Origin: Acidimicrobiales bacterium
GTDB taxonomy: Bacteria > Actinomycetota > Acidimicrobiia > Acidimicrobiales > MedAcidi-G1
Assembly (NCBI GenBank): GCA_029577135.1
Contig: JARQPW010000002.1
Location: forward strand, 1 to 64,000
Length of the DNA: 64,000 bases
Reading direction: 5' to 3'
Shown here: positions 55,304 to 64,000 of the stretch, piece by piece
How the letters are laid out: each line of letters starts with the position of its first letter
Numbering within the stretch: position 1 is the first letter of the stretch
The notes under the pieces: generated by a model
What the model saw: only the letters and a program-made list of their open reading frames with translations
What the model was told of the DNA's origin: nothing
The model's database searches: none
Translations under genes and position numbers: made by a program

Positions 55304-56329
55304 GTGCGCGTCGTCGCCGCTCCGGACAAGTTCCGCGGGACCTCGACCGCTGGCGAGATCGCCGATGCCGTCGTGCGCGGCGCGACCTCCGCCGGAGCGA
55401 CGGCGGATGCGCTGCCCATGGCCGATGGCGGAGAAGGGACCCTCGAGGCACTCGGCGGGGGCAACCGACGGTCGAGGGTGACCGGTCCACTCGGTCCGAC
55501 GGTGGATGCTGCGTGGCGCCTGGTCGACCGGTTGGCGGTGGTCGAGATGGCGCAGGCCTCAGGCCTCGTCCTCGCCGGAGGAGCAGAGGGCAACGAGCCC
55601 CTCGACGCCACGACTGCCGGGACCGGCGAGCTCATCCGCGAGGCGGTCGAATCGGGTGCCCGACGGGTGATCGTGGCGGTCGGCGGCTCGGCCTCGACCG
55701 ACGGAGGACTGGGAGCGCTGCGGGCGATGGGTCCGCCGGCCCGCTACCGGGGCGTCGAACTGCTGGTGGCCTGCGACGTCCGGACGACCTTCATCGAGGC
55801 TGCAGAGGTCTTCGGGCCGCAGAAGGGGGCCTCTAGGGCCCAGGTCGAGATGCTGCGCCGGCGCCTCGTCCGACAGGCCCAGCAGTACGAGGAGGACTTC
55901 GGGATCGACGTGGCGGACCTCCCCCGGGCGGGGGCCGCAGGTGGCCTGGCGGGAGGCCTGGCCGCAATCGGCGCCGAACTGGTGGACGGGATCGACCTCG
56001 TGGCCGAGGAGTTGGCGCTGGACGAGGTCCTCGAGGGAGCCGACCTCGTCGTGACGGGGGAGGGGATGCTCGATGCCACCTCCTACGAGGGCAAGGTCGT
56101 GGGCGGCGTGTCGGCCTATGCAGCGGCAGCCGGGTTACCGGTCCTGATCGTGGCCGGCCAGGTCGCCGCCGGCCTTGCGGGTCGCTCCGACGTGGTCTCC
56201 CTGGTCGAACGGTTCGGCGGGGAGCGGGCCCGATCCGATCCCGCCGGATGCGTGAAGGCCGTCGTGGCGGAGGTGGTCGGAGCGGCCATTGCAGGGGCTT
56301 CAGGCGCTGATCGGGCCACGCGTCGATAG
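55304..56329 (+). CDS. Glycerate kinase (GlxK family)
   Basis: Phosphorylates D-glycerate, usually to 2-phosphoglycerate in this family. The 341 residues have VVAAPDKFRGTSTAGEIADAV, MADGGEGTLEAL, VAVGGSASTDGGLGAL and VTGEGMLDATSYEGKVVGGV. The GTG start at 55304 gives the family N-terminus. It is a little short of the usual 370-380, with loops trimmed. No glyoxylate or serine-cycle gene is nearby to explain the glycerate source. Confidence 0.92.
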   Translation: MRVVAAPDKFRGTSTAGEIADAVVRGATSAGATADALPMADGGEGTLEALGGGNRRSRVTGPLGPTVDAAWRLVDRLAVVEMAQASGLVLAGGAEGNEPLDATTAGTGELIREAVESGARRVIVAVGGSASTDGGLGALRAMGPPARYRGVELLVACDVRTTFIEAAEVFGPQKGASRAQVEMLRRRLVRQAQQYEEDFGIDVADLPRAGAAGGLAGGLAAIGAELVDGIDLVAEELALDEVLEGADLVVTGEGMLDATSYEGKVVGGVSAYAAAAGLPVLIVAGQVAAGLAGRSDVVSLVERFGGERARSDPAGCVKAVVAEVVGAAIAGASGADRATRR

Positions 56330-56332
56330 GTT
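56327..56332 (+). promoter_or_regulatory. Possible -10 box (TAGGTT) for cysO
   Basis: TAGGTT begins at the glycerate-kinase stop and gives a leader of about 48 nt ending with CACGGAGG. No -35 seen. Confidence 0.35.
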
Positions 56333-56387
56333 TTTGGGGCCAGTTCGACGCCGGCTCCCGCCGCGCACCAGCCCACGGAGGCACCCC

Positions 56388-56663
56388 ATGGCCGTCACCA
56401 TCCGCATCCCCACCACGTTGCGTCCCCTCACCGCCGGTGCCGGCGAAGTCGAGGTCGACGGCGCCACGGTCGGTGAGGCCCTGGCCTCCCTCGAGGCCTC
56501 CCACCCCGGCTTCGGTTCCCGCATTCTCGACGAGTCGGGTGCCCTGCGCCGGTTCGTCAACGTGTTCGTGAGCGACGAGGACGTGCGCTTCCTCCAAGGT
56601 CTCGACACGCCGATCCCCGACGGTGGAACCGTCGCCATCGTCCCGGCCGTCGCCGGCGGCTGA
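56388..56663 (+). CDS. cysO: CysO-like sulfur carrier (ubiquitin fold)
   Basis: A 91-residue MoaD/ThiS-fold protein ending in Gly-Gly, very like mycobacterial CysO: VTIRIPTTLRPLT, RRFVNVFVSDEDVRFLQGL and the tail IVPAVAGG. CysO carries sulfur as a C-terminal thiocarboxylate for CysM-dependent cysteine synthesis, with the Mec protease releasing cysteine. Neither cysM nor mec is adjacent, so the pathway assignment rests on sequence similarity. ATG 56388 follows GGAGG. Confidence 0.88.
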   Translation: MAVTIRIPTTLRPLTAGAGEVEVDGATVGEALASLEASHPGFGSRILDESGALRRFVNVFVSDEDVRFLQGLDTPIPDGGTVAIVPAVAGG

Positions 56664-56743
56664 GCGCGATGCGGCCCACGCCCTCCGGCGGATTCCACCG
56701 CTAGGCGGCTCCGTTCCCCCGGTTCCGAAGTGCCCGGCCGAGG

Positions 56744-56772
56744 TTGTGATTCCCGGCCGACGCTGATTGGAT
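56744..56772 (+). promoter_or_regulatory. Possible groEL2 promoter
   Basis: TTGTGA (56744-56749), 17 nt, TTGGAT (56767-56772). The -10 is a poor match, but it abuts the CIRCE element just as at groES. Confidence 0.4.
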
Positions 56773-56798
56773 TGGCACTCGCCGAGCGAGAGTGCCAA
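56772..56798 (+). promoter_or_regulatory. CIRCE element (HrcA operator) for groEL2
   Basis: TTGGCACTC, nine bases, GAGTGCCAA: a perfect 9-9-9 inverted repeat, 66 nt before the groEL2 ATG. HrcA therefore probably controls both groEL genes. Confidence 0.95.
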
Positions 56799-56813
56799 GC
56801 GTTGCGACCCTGA

Positions 56814-58481
<1,668 letters not shown>

Positions 58482-58514
58482 AGATTCTCCATCCCGGACC
58501 CCTTCACGCGTGCG

Positions 58515-58546
58515 GGGCGCCCTTCGGGGCGCCCTGTCGCCGTTTT
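58515..58546 (+). terminator. Rho-independent terminator after groEL2
   Basis: An 8-bp stem GGGCGCCC (58515-58522) with GGGCGCCC (58527-58534) closes a TTCG tetraloop, followed by TGTCGCCGTTTT. Confidence 0.85.
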
Positions 58547-58596
58547 GAACCCCGGGACTGTTCACTGGTGGTCGTGAACGCCGGAGGAGGACGAGC

Positions 58597-59385
58597 ATGA
58601 GTCGGGGCCGGACGCAGCGGGTGCTGACACGGCGGGTCGAGGGCGACGCCTCCCGACGGGTCCAGGACGAGCTGATCGTCGAGGAGCCGATGTCCATACG
58701 CCTCGACGGCGAGTTGGTCGCCACCACCATGCGCACTCCGGGCGACGACTTCGAGCTCGCCGTCGGCTTCCTCGTCACCGAGGGGATGCTCGACGACGCC
58801 CCAATCCGGGCCGTTCGCTACTGCGGGCAGGGCTCCGCCTCCGGCGCCGAGTTCAACGACGTCACCGTCGAGACCGGCGGGGTCGCACCGGTGCCGACGC
58901 CGCGGCTGGGGCCGGCATCCTCCTCATGCGGGATCTGCGGCTCGGTGGCCATCGACGAGTTGGTCGAGCGACTCGAGCCCCTCGACCTCGAGCCATTCGA
59001 TCCGGCCGTGCTGGCGGGTGTGACGGAGCGGATCGCCGACGACCAGGCCCTCTTCAGCACCACCGGTGCCGTGCACGCAGCGGTCGCCTTCGACCGGTCC
59101 GGACAGCCCCTCGTGCTGCGCGAGGACATCGGTCGCCACAACGCCGTCGACAAGGTGGTGGGACGGCTGCACCTCGACGGTCAGCTGCCCGCCAACGACC
59201 TCGGCCTGTGGGTCAGCGGACGCGCCTCGTTCGAGATGGCCCAGAAGGCGTGGGCGGCCGGCTTCGCCGCACTCGTGGCCGTGAGCGGTCCGTCGGCGTT
59301 GGCCGTCGAAACCGCTCGCACCGCCGGCCTGCAACTGGCGGGCTTCGCCCGCGGCAAGCGGCTCAACCTCTACACCGGCGACTGA
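58597..59385 (+). CDS. fdhD: Formate dehydrogenase accessory sulfurtransferase
   Basis: FdhD moves sulfur from a cysteine desulfurase to the molybdenum or tungsten cofactor of formate dehydrogenase. The 262 residues have the CGIC motif (C111, C114), DELIVEEPMSIRLDG, TTGAVHAAVAFD and EDIGRHNAVDKVVG. ATG 58597 follows GGAGGAGG. No formate dehydrogenase or molybdopterin gene is in the window. It ends 35 nt before the coproheme decarboxylase-like gene. Confidence 0.94.
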   Translation: MSRGRTQRVLTRRVEGDASRRVQDELIVEEPMSIRLDGELVATTMRTPGDDFELAVGFLVTEGMLDDAPIRAVRYCGQGSASGAEFNDVTVETGGVAPVPTPRLGPASSSCGICGSVAIDELVERLEPLDLEPFDPAVLAGVTERIADDQALFSTTGAVHAAVAFDRSGQPLVLREDIGRHNAVDKVVGRLHLDGQLPANDLGLWVSGRASFEMAQKAWAAGFAALVAVSGPSALAVETARTAGLQLAGFARGKRLNLYTGD

Positions 59386-59407
59386 GTCCCGGCCCGGCCC
59401 ACCTCCG

Positions 59408-59413
59408 TACACT
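59408..59413 (+). promoter_or_regulatory. -10 box (TACACT) of a predicted leaderless promoter
   Basis: TACACT ends 7 nt before ATG 59421. The same hexamer drives clpC (44882-44887), there with a leader. Confidence 0.6.
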
Positions 59414-59420
59414 CGGCGCC

Positions 59421-60110
59421 ATGAGCGAGCCGGCCACCCCGTCCGAGGGCCTCGGGGTCCTCCACCTGTTCTGCAAGGTCGGCCCGTTGGCGGACGCCGA
59501 TGCCGTGCGGGCAGCAGTCGGAGCCGCCGAGTCGTCCGGTGACCAGGTGGTGTCGGTGGCGGTCCTCGGCCACAAGGCCGACCTTGCGTTCATGGCGCTG
59601 GGCGACGACCTGTGGCGCCTCCGAGGCCTACAGACCGGCCTCACCCAGGCCGGCCTCGAGGTGGTCGACAGCTACGTCTCCCTGACCGAGGTCTCAGAGT
59701 ACGCCGCCGGGCTCCCCGACGAGATGAAGGAGGCCCGGCTACGTCCGGTGTTGCCTCCGGAGGGCAAGCCGGCCTGGTGCTTCTATCCGATGTCGAAGCG
59801 CCGGGGCGAACACGCCAACTGGTTCACGCTCCCCTTCGAGGAGCGGCGCGACCTGATGCTCGAGCACGGCACGTCGGGGCGCAACTTCGCCGGCCGCATC
59901 GTGCAGCTCATCACAGCCTCGACCGGAGTCGACGACTACGAGTGGGGCGTCACGCTGTTCGGCCGGCGACCCGATGACCTCAAGGACGTTGTCTACACGC
60001 TGCGTTATGACGAGGCCTCCGCGGTCTACGCCGAGTTCGGGATCTTCTACACGGGCCTCGTCGGCTCCCTCGACGAGGTCCTCGACAGCGTCGGCTGCCG
60101 GGCGGGGTAG
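59421..60110 (+). CDS. chdC: Coproheme decarboxylase (ChdC/HemQ)-like protein, catalytic Tyr replaced
   Basis: A 229-residue member of the Cld/ChdC superfamily. ChdC makes heme b from coproheme in the coproporphyrin-dependent route. Typical parts are YPMSKRRGEHANW, LPFEERRDLMLEHGTSGRNFAGRI, DDYEWGVTLFGRRPDDLKDVVYTLRYDEASA and FGIFYTG, closer to the Firmicutes pattern than to the usual actinobacterial one. The catalytic Tyr of ChdC lies in an N-W-Y motif; here it is N-W-F with Phe at residue 135. It is either a variant enzyme or a protein with another heme role. ATG 59421 is set by the upstream box. Confidence 0.85.
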   Translation: MSEPATPSEGLGVLHLFCKVGPLADADAVRAAVGAAESSGDQVVSVAVLGHKADLAFMALGDDLWRLRGLQTGLTQAGLEVVDSYVSLTEVSEYAAGLPDEMKEARLRPVLPPEGKPAWCFYPMSKRRGEHANWFTLPFEERRDLMLEHGTSGRNFAGRIVQLITASTGVDDYEWGVTLFGRRPDDLKDVVYTLRYDEASAVYAEFGIFYTGLVGSLDEVLDSVGCRAG

Positions 60111-60117
60111 CGACCCG

Positions 60118-60945
60118 GTGAGCCCGTCCACGCCGGTCGGAGTCAGGGAGCCGCTGGATCGGCTGCGCGCCGACCTCGGGGCACTGGAGAGCGTCGTGGT
60201 TGCCTTCTCGGGGGGCGTCGACTCGGCATTCCTCGCCTACGTCGCCCACGAGACCCTCGGCCCCGATCGGGCCAGGTCCGTCACGGCCGTGTCGCCGTCC
60301 CTTGCTGCCGTCGAAGAGGAGGAGGCCGCAGCGCTGGCCGAGGAATGGGGCCTGCGCTGGACCACGGTCGAGACCGACGAGATGGCTTCGGCCGCCTACC
60401 GGGCCAACGACGCCGACCGCTGCTTCCACTGCAAGGTCGCGTTGATGGACGCCGTCGGGCCGATCGCCGACGCCGAGGGGTCGACGGTGCTGCTCGGCGT
60501 CACGCTCGACGACCTGGGTGACCACCGTCCCGGCCAGCAGGCCGCCGCCGAGCGGGGCGCCCGGTTCCCCCTCCTCGATGCCGGCTTCACCAAGGCCGAG
60601 GTCAGGGAGCAGTCCCGGCTGCTGGGCCTGCGGACCTGGGACAAGCCGGCCGGGCCGTGCCTCGCCTCCCGGGTCCCCTACGGCACGTCGGTCAGCGTGT
60701 TTGTGCTGTCGACCGTGGAGCGCGCCGAGGCGGGCCTGCGACGGCTGGGCTTCGACGAGCTGCGGGTGCGCCACTACGGCGACACGGCCCGGATCGAGGT
60801 CCCCGTGCACCGACTCGGGGAGGTCGTGGTTCAGCGGTCCGAGGTCGTGGCCGCGGTCTCCGCCGCCGGCTATCACTACGTCACCATCGACCTGGCCGGA
60901 CTGCGGTCCGGCAACCTCAACGACGGCCTCCGGTCCGATCCGTGA
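60118..60945 (+). CDS. larE: LarE-type PP-loop sulfur transferase
   Basis: LarE inserts sulfur into the nickel-pincer nucleotide cofactor of lactate racemase-type enzymes. The 275 residues have the PP-loop FSGGVDSAFLAYVA, then CFHCK (C102, C105) and GPCLASRVPYG (C181). Single-cysteine LarE sacrifices that Cys; a three-cysteine set such as this is the type reported to carry a [4Fe-4S] cluster. larB and larC are not here, so the substrate may differ. GTG 60118 follows chdC by 7 nt; the end overlaps the next GTG by 4 nt. Confidence 0.87.
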   Translation: MSPSTPVGVREPLDRLRADLGALESVVVAFSGGVDSAFLAYVAHETLGPDRARSVTAVSPSLAAVEEEEAAALAEEWGLRWTTVETDEMASAAYRANDADRCFHCKVALMDAVGPIADAEGSTVLLGVTLDDLGDHRPGQQAAAERGARFPLLDAGFTKAEVREQSRLLGLRTWDKPAGPCLASRVPYGTSVSVFVLSTVERAEAGLRRLGFDELRVRHYGDTARIEVPVHRLGEVVVQRSEVVAAVSAAGYHYVTIDLAGLRSGNLNDGLRSDP

Positions 60946-61259
60946 CCATGCGGGTGCGGGCCTACGTCCCCGACCTGATGGACCGGTCACGACTGCGTGC
61001 GCCGGAGGCCTCGGTCGAGTTCGTGGCCGACCCGGCGGCGCTCCTCGACGAGTCGGCCGACCTGTTCGTCCTCGACCTTGCCCGTTCCGATGCCCTCCTG
61101 GCCATTTCGGGCCGCTCCGTCTGGTCTGGTCTGGTCGTGGGCTTTGCCCCGCACGTCGATGACGAGGTCATGGCAGTGGCACGGGAGGCCGGCTGCGACG
61201 AGGTGCTGCCCCGGTCGGCCTTCTTCCGAAGGTTCCCCGACCTCGGTCCTGACGCATGA
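60942..61259 (+). CDS. Small pseudo-receiver-like protein
   Basis: A 105-residue protein with an alternating strand/helix pattern like a response-regulator receiver: VRAYVPDLMDRSRL, VEFVADPAALLDE, LFVLDLARSDALLAI, LVVGFAPHVDDEVMAVAREAGCDEVLPRSAFFRRFPDL. The end resembles the helix-4/5 face of receivers, but the usual two acidic residues near the start and the Lys are not seen, so phosphorylation is unlikely. GTG 60942 overlaps the larE stop; ATG 60948 is the alternative start. It is coupled to larE. Function unknown. Confidence 0.6.
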   Translation: MTMRVRAYVPDLMDRSRLRAPEASVEFVADPAALLDESADLFVLDLARSDALLAISGRSVWSGLVVGFAPHVDDEVMAVAREAGCDEVLPRSAFFRRFPDLGPDA

Positions 61260-61260
61260 T
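61255..61260 (+). promoter_or_regulatory. Possible -10 box (CATGAT), leaderless spacing
   Basis: CATGAT ends 6 nt before ATG 61267 of glnD and overlaps the end of the upstream gene. The first base departs from TANNNT. Confidence 0.4.
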
Positions 61261-61266
61261 GGGGCC

Positions 61267-63576
61267 ATGACGGTCGACGCACCGACCTATTCGATCGACG
61301 ACCTGCTCGAAGACGACGGCCTGACCGGAATCTCATGGTGTGAGGCCCGGGCAGATCGGGTCGACGAATATCTGGCAGCCCTCCATGCTGCGGCCGACGC
61401 TCCGGCTGGCACCGCCCTCGTGGCGCTCGGTGGCTATGGGCGACGGGAACTGTGCCCGGGCAGCGACCTCGACGTGGCGCTGGTACACGCCCCCGGCGTA
61501 GAGATCGGTGCGGTCGCCGACCGTCTCTGGTATCCGGTGTGGGACGCAGGCCTCAAGCTGGGCCACCAGGTGGGCACGGTCGACCAGGTCCTCGAGGTGG
61601 CCCGCGAGAGCCTCGACACCGCCACGAGCCTGTTGAGCGCTCGGCTGGTGGCCGGCGACGACTTCCTGGCCGGAGCCCTGGCAGACGGGGGGAGGGCCCA
61701 GTGGTCGTCCCGCTGGCGAAGACACCTCCGGGACCTCGGCACGGCGGCCGGTGAGCGGCACGCCCGGTTCGGCGAGGTCGCCTTCCTGCTCGAGCCCGAC
61801 CTCAAGGAGGCCCGCGGCGGCCTGCGCGATGTCCACACCCTCGGCTGGCTCGAGATGAACGGGCCAGTGCTCCGCGAGGCCGAGTCGGCGGCGCTGGCGG
61901 AGGCCGCCGAGACCCTCTTGGCTGCACGCGTGGAGCTGCACCGGGTCACGGGGCGGCTCAGCGACCGCCTGTTGCTGGAGCTCCAGGACGAGGTGGCCGA
62001 CCGGCTGGGCTACCGGGACGCCGATCTGCTGATGGCGGACGTCGCCGGTGCGGGGCGCACCATCGCCTGGACCGGCGACGGAGTGCTGCGGCGGATCAGC
62101 TGGGCACTGCGCGACCAGGGGCGTCGGATGCCCCCCGTCCTCCGGCGCCGCCGCGAGGTGGCCCCGGGGATGTCCCTCGAGGACGGCCTGATCCACCTCG
62201 CCGACTCGGCGAGCTTTGACGACCCGCTCGCGGTCCTGCGATGCGCCCACGTGGCGGCGGGCCACGAGGCCCTCCTGGCCCGACGTGCGCTTGAGCGCCT
62301 TGCCGCCGAGGCGCCCCCGCTGCCGGAGCCCTGGCCCGAGGAGGCGCGGCACCTCTTCGTGGATCTGCTGGGCACGGGCGAGCCGGCGGTGGCGGTGATC
62401 GAGGACCTCGACCAGATGGGTCTGTTCGTCCCGATCCTTCCCGAATGGGAGCCCTGCAGGTCCCGGCCGCAGCGCAACGCCTACCACCGCTTCACCGTCG
62501 ACCGGCACCTGCTGACGGCGGCCGCCGAGGCATCGTTCCTTGTCGACCGGGTCGATCGGCCTGACCTCCTGCTCGTCGGAGCACTGCTCCACGACATCGG
62601 CAAGGGCTATCCGGGCGACCACACCGAGGTGGGCCAGGAACTCGTGGCGACCATCGCCTTCCGGATGGGGTTTCCGGCGGCGGACGTCTATCTGCTGGTC
62701 GCCATGGTGGAGCACCACCTGTTGCTGCCCGACGCAGCCACCCGACGCGACCTCGACGACGACGGAACCATCTGGTCCGTGGCGGATGCGGTCGGGGGCC
62801 GCCAACTGCTGGCTCTGCTGGGTGCGCTCACCGAAGCCGACTCGATCGCCACCGGCCCGTCGGCGTGGAGTTCCTGGAAGGCGGAGTTGGTCGAGGAACT
62901 GGTGCGGCGGGTCGACCATGTCCTCGCCGGTGGCGAGTTCGACGAGGTGGTCGGAGGGCGGTTCCCCGACGACGCGCAGCGGGAGATGATCGAGGGCGAG
63001 GAGGTGATCGTGCGTGGTGACGGCGTGACCTTGACCGTCGCGGCCGACAACCGGACGGGTACCTTCTCCAAGATCGCCGGGGTGCTCGCCCTCAACGGAG
63101 CGGGTGTGGTCTCGGCTGCGGCACATACGGAGAACGCCAGGGTCCTCTCGGTGTTCCGGGTGCAGGGAGAGTTCGGCGGAGCCCTCGACTGGGAGCGCAT
63201 CCGCCGACAGGTCGAGTTGGCGCTGGCGGGTCGCCTGGCGGTGGCTGCCCGGCTGGGGGACCGCTCGCGCACCTACCGGACGACGCCGACATCGGCCCGC
63301 CCGGCCAGGCCGAGGGTCACCGTCGACAACCGGAGCTCCGCTTCGGCCACGGTCCTCGAGGTCACGTGCCCGGACGGCGTGGGCGTCCTGTACCGGATCA
63401 CCCGGGCGTTCGCCGAGCTCGACCTCGACATCGTGAGCGCCCGCGTCCAGACGCTGGGCTCCGACGTGGTCGATTCGTTCTACGTCCGGGACTTCTCGGG
63501 GTCCAAGATCCTCGACCTGGAGCACCTGGCTGAGATCGAACTCGCCGTCCTGCGCTGGATCGACGTCGACTTCTGA
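61267..63576 (+). CDS. glnD: PII uridylyltransferase / uridylyl-removing enzyme
   Basis: The nitrogen sensor that modifies the PII protein (in actinobacteria often by adenylylation). The 769 residues have the nucleotidyltransferase motif GGYGRRELCPGSDLD (from residue 55), the HD phosphohydrolase site LLHDIGKGYPGDH (H442, D443) and two C-terminal ACT domains beginning near 586 and 695. No amt or glnK gene is adjacent, unlike the usual amt-glnB-glnD cluster. Confidence 0.94.
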   Translation: MTVDAPTYSIDDLLEDDGLTGISWCEARADRVDEYLAALHAAADAPAGTALVALGGYGRRELCPGSDLDVALVHAPGVEIGAVADRLWYPVWDAGLKLGHQVGTVDQVLEVARESLDTATSLLSARLVAGDDFLAGALADGGRAQWSSRWRRHLRDLGTAAGERHARFGEVAFLLEPDLKEARGGLRDVHTLGWLEMNGPVLREAESAALAEAAETLLAARVELHRVTGRLSDRLLLELQDEVADRLGYRDADLLMADVAGAGRTIAWTGDGVLRRISWALRDQGRRMPPVLRRRREVAPGMSLEDGLIHLADSASFDDPLAVLRCAHVAAGHEALLARRALERLAAEAPPLPEPWPEEARHLFVDLLGTGEPAVAVIEDLDQMGLFVPILPEWEPCRSRPQRNAYHRFTVDRHLLTAAAEASFLVDRVDRPDLLLVGALLHDIGKGYPGDHTEVGQELVATIAFRMGFPAADVYLLVAMVEHHLLLPDAATRRDLDDDGTIWSVADAVGGRQLLALLGALTEADSIATGPSAWSSWKAELVEELVRRVDHVLAGGEFDEVVGGRFPDDAQREMIEGEEVIVRGDGVTLTVAADNRTGTFSKIAGVLALNGAGVVSAAAHTENARVLSVFRVQGEFGGALDWERIRRQVELALAGRLAVAARLGDRSRTYRTTPTSARPARPRVTVDNRSSASATVLEVTCPDGVGVLYRITRAFAELDLDIVSARVQTLGSDVVDSFYVRDFSGSKILDLEHLAEIELAVLRWIDVDF

Positions 63577-63607
63577 TCGCGTGCCGGAGGCCGGCGTCGG
63601 GATCGCC

Positions 63608-63613
63608 TACGGT
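63608..63613 (+). promoter_or_regulatory. -10 box (TACGGT) of a predicted leaderless promoter
   Basis: TACGGT ends 8 nt before GTG 63622. Confidence 0.55.
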
Positions 63614-63621
63614 CAGCGTCC

Positions 63622-64000
63622 GTGGACTCGAACGACGCTCCCTCCGAGCGCGACCTCCTGCGCTGGTCGCAGGCCCTGGCGGCCATCGCCCGCACGGGAC
63701 TGGCCTTCTCCGACGTGGTCTACGAGAGGGAACGCTTCGAGGAGGTACTCCACGTGGCTGCCGACATCCGGGCGCGGGCCGGCTCGCCCTTCGACACCGA
63801 GACGCTCGTCGGCGACTGGCTGGGGTCCGTGGGATCGGGTGTCCCCGGCTACGTCACGCCGAAGGTCACCGTGGGCGCCGTCGTCGGCAACGGTGATGGC
63901 GAGATCCTGCTCGTCCAACGGGCCGACTCCGGGCACTGGCTGTTCCCCACGGGTTGGGCGGACGTGGGCTACTCGGCGTCCGAGGTGGTGGTCAAGGAGG
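63622..64000 (+). CDS. Nudix hydrolase with Nudix_N_2 domain (3' end outside window)
   Basis: The frame from GTG 63622 is open to the window edge. The first 75 residues match the N-terminal domain found before Nudix domains of the nucleoside-diphosphate-X type (RDLLRWSQALAAIARTGLAFS, YERERFEEVLHVAADI). A Nudix core then begins: YVTPKVTVGAVVGNG, LLVQRADSGHWLFPTGWADVGYSASEVVVKE, cut within the Nudix box. The substrate is unknown, possibly an ADP-ribose or ADP-glucose-like compound. Confidence 0.88.
   Translation, partial: MDSNDAPSERDLLRWSQALAAIARTGLAFSDVVYERERFEEVLHVAADIRARAGSPFDTETLVGDWLGSVGSGVPGYVTPKVTVGAVVGNGDGEILLVQRADSGHWLFPTGWADVGYSASEVVVKE

Noticed and set aside
59421-60110. True chlorite dismutase
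   Set aside because: Length, C-terminal pattern and sequence context match the ChdC/HemQ branch, and no perchlorate or chlorate genes are nearby.

Overview
This is a GC-rich chromosomal window, with third codon positions almost all G or C, from an actinobacterium. Gene order and gene types point to class Acidimicrobiia (inference; there is no rRNA here to confirm it). Supporting signs are a CysO-type sulfur carrier, a DUF2342 metalloprotease next to tilS/hpt, DUF3263 and LytR_C proteins, an F420-type LLM oxidoreductase, two CIRCE-controlled groEL genes, and a mycobacterium-like order of tilS-hpt-folE-folP-folB-folK-(PanG)-panC-coaX-lysS-clpC-radA-ispD-ispF-rlmB. No phage, insertion sequence, CRISPR array or rRNA operon was seen. 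Genes are densely packed, many with 1-8 nt overlaps, and no gap exceeds about 210 nt.

Layout. 1-8.8 kb: the end of the ribosomal protein/secY/rpoA block (rplO, secY, adk, infA, rpmJ, rpsM, rpsK, rpsD, rpoA, rplQ), then truA, rplM, rpsI and glmM. 8.9-20.6 kb: a giant glmS, acpS, NAD(P)HX repair, alr, a queuosine-tRNA mannosyltransferase-like gene, a P1 peptidase, a type 4 UDG, and the t6A/RimI set tsaE-tsaB-rimI-tsaD. 20.6-22.7 kb: CIRCE-groES-groEL1. 22.8-33.6 kb: Nudix, aromatic amino acid decarboxylase, guaB3-guaA, a small accessory group (TIGR03086, hotdog thioesterase, unknown, LLM oxidoreductase) and a UvrD helicase. 33.6-43.8 kb: tRNA-Thr(CGT), DUF2342 protease, tilS, hpt, folate genes, pantothenate/CoA genes with a damaged nad locus, and lysS. 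43.8-54.1 kb: a polyprenyl synthase (minus strand), clpC, an LppM-like/pseudo-HAD lipoprotein, radA, dienelactone hydrolase, crp (minus strand), ispD-ispF-rlmB. 54.1-64 kb: tRNA-Thr(TGT) (minus strand), DUF3263-LytR_C, glycerate kinase, cysO, CIRCE-groEL2, fdhD, coproheme decarboxylase-like gene, larE, a pseudo-receiver, glnD and a truncated Nudix gene.

Four points stand out. First, the nadB and nadC genes expected between panC and coaX are reduced to one in-frame chimera: the first 26 or so codons of NadB joined to the last half of NadC. Second, GlmS is 1148 residues, nearly twice the usual length. It has an insertion inside the glutaminase domain, and the AK(S/T)VTV peptide normally at the C-terminus is displaced inward and followed by about 195 extra residues. 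Third, a lipoprotein with an LppM-like outer domain carries, after a membrane span, a cytoplasmic HAD-type domain lacking both catalytic aspartates. Fourth, at least eleven genes have a TANNNT -10 box ending only 6-8 nt before the start codon, which predicts leaderless mRNAs as a main mode of initiation in this genome.
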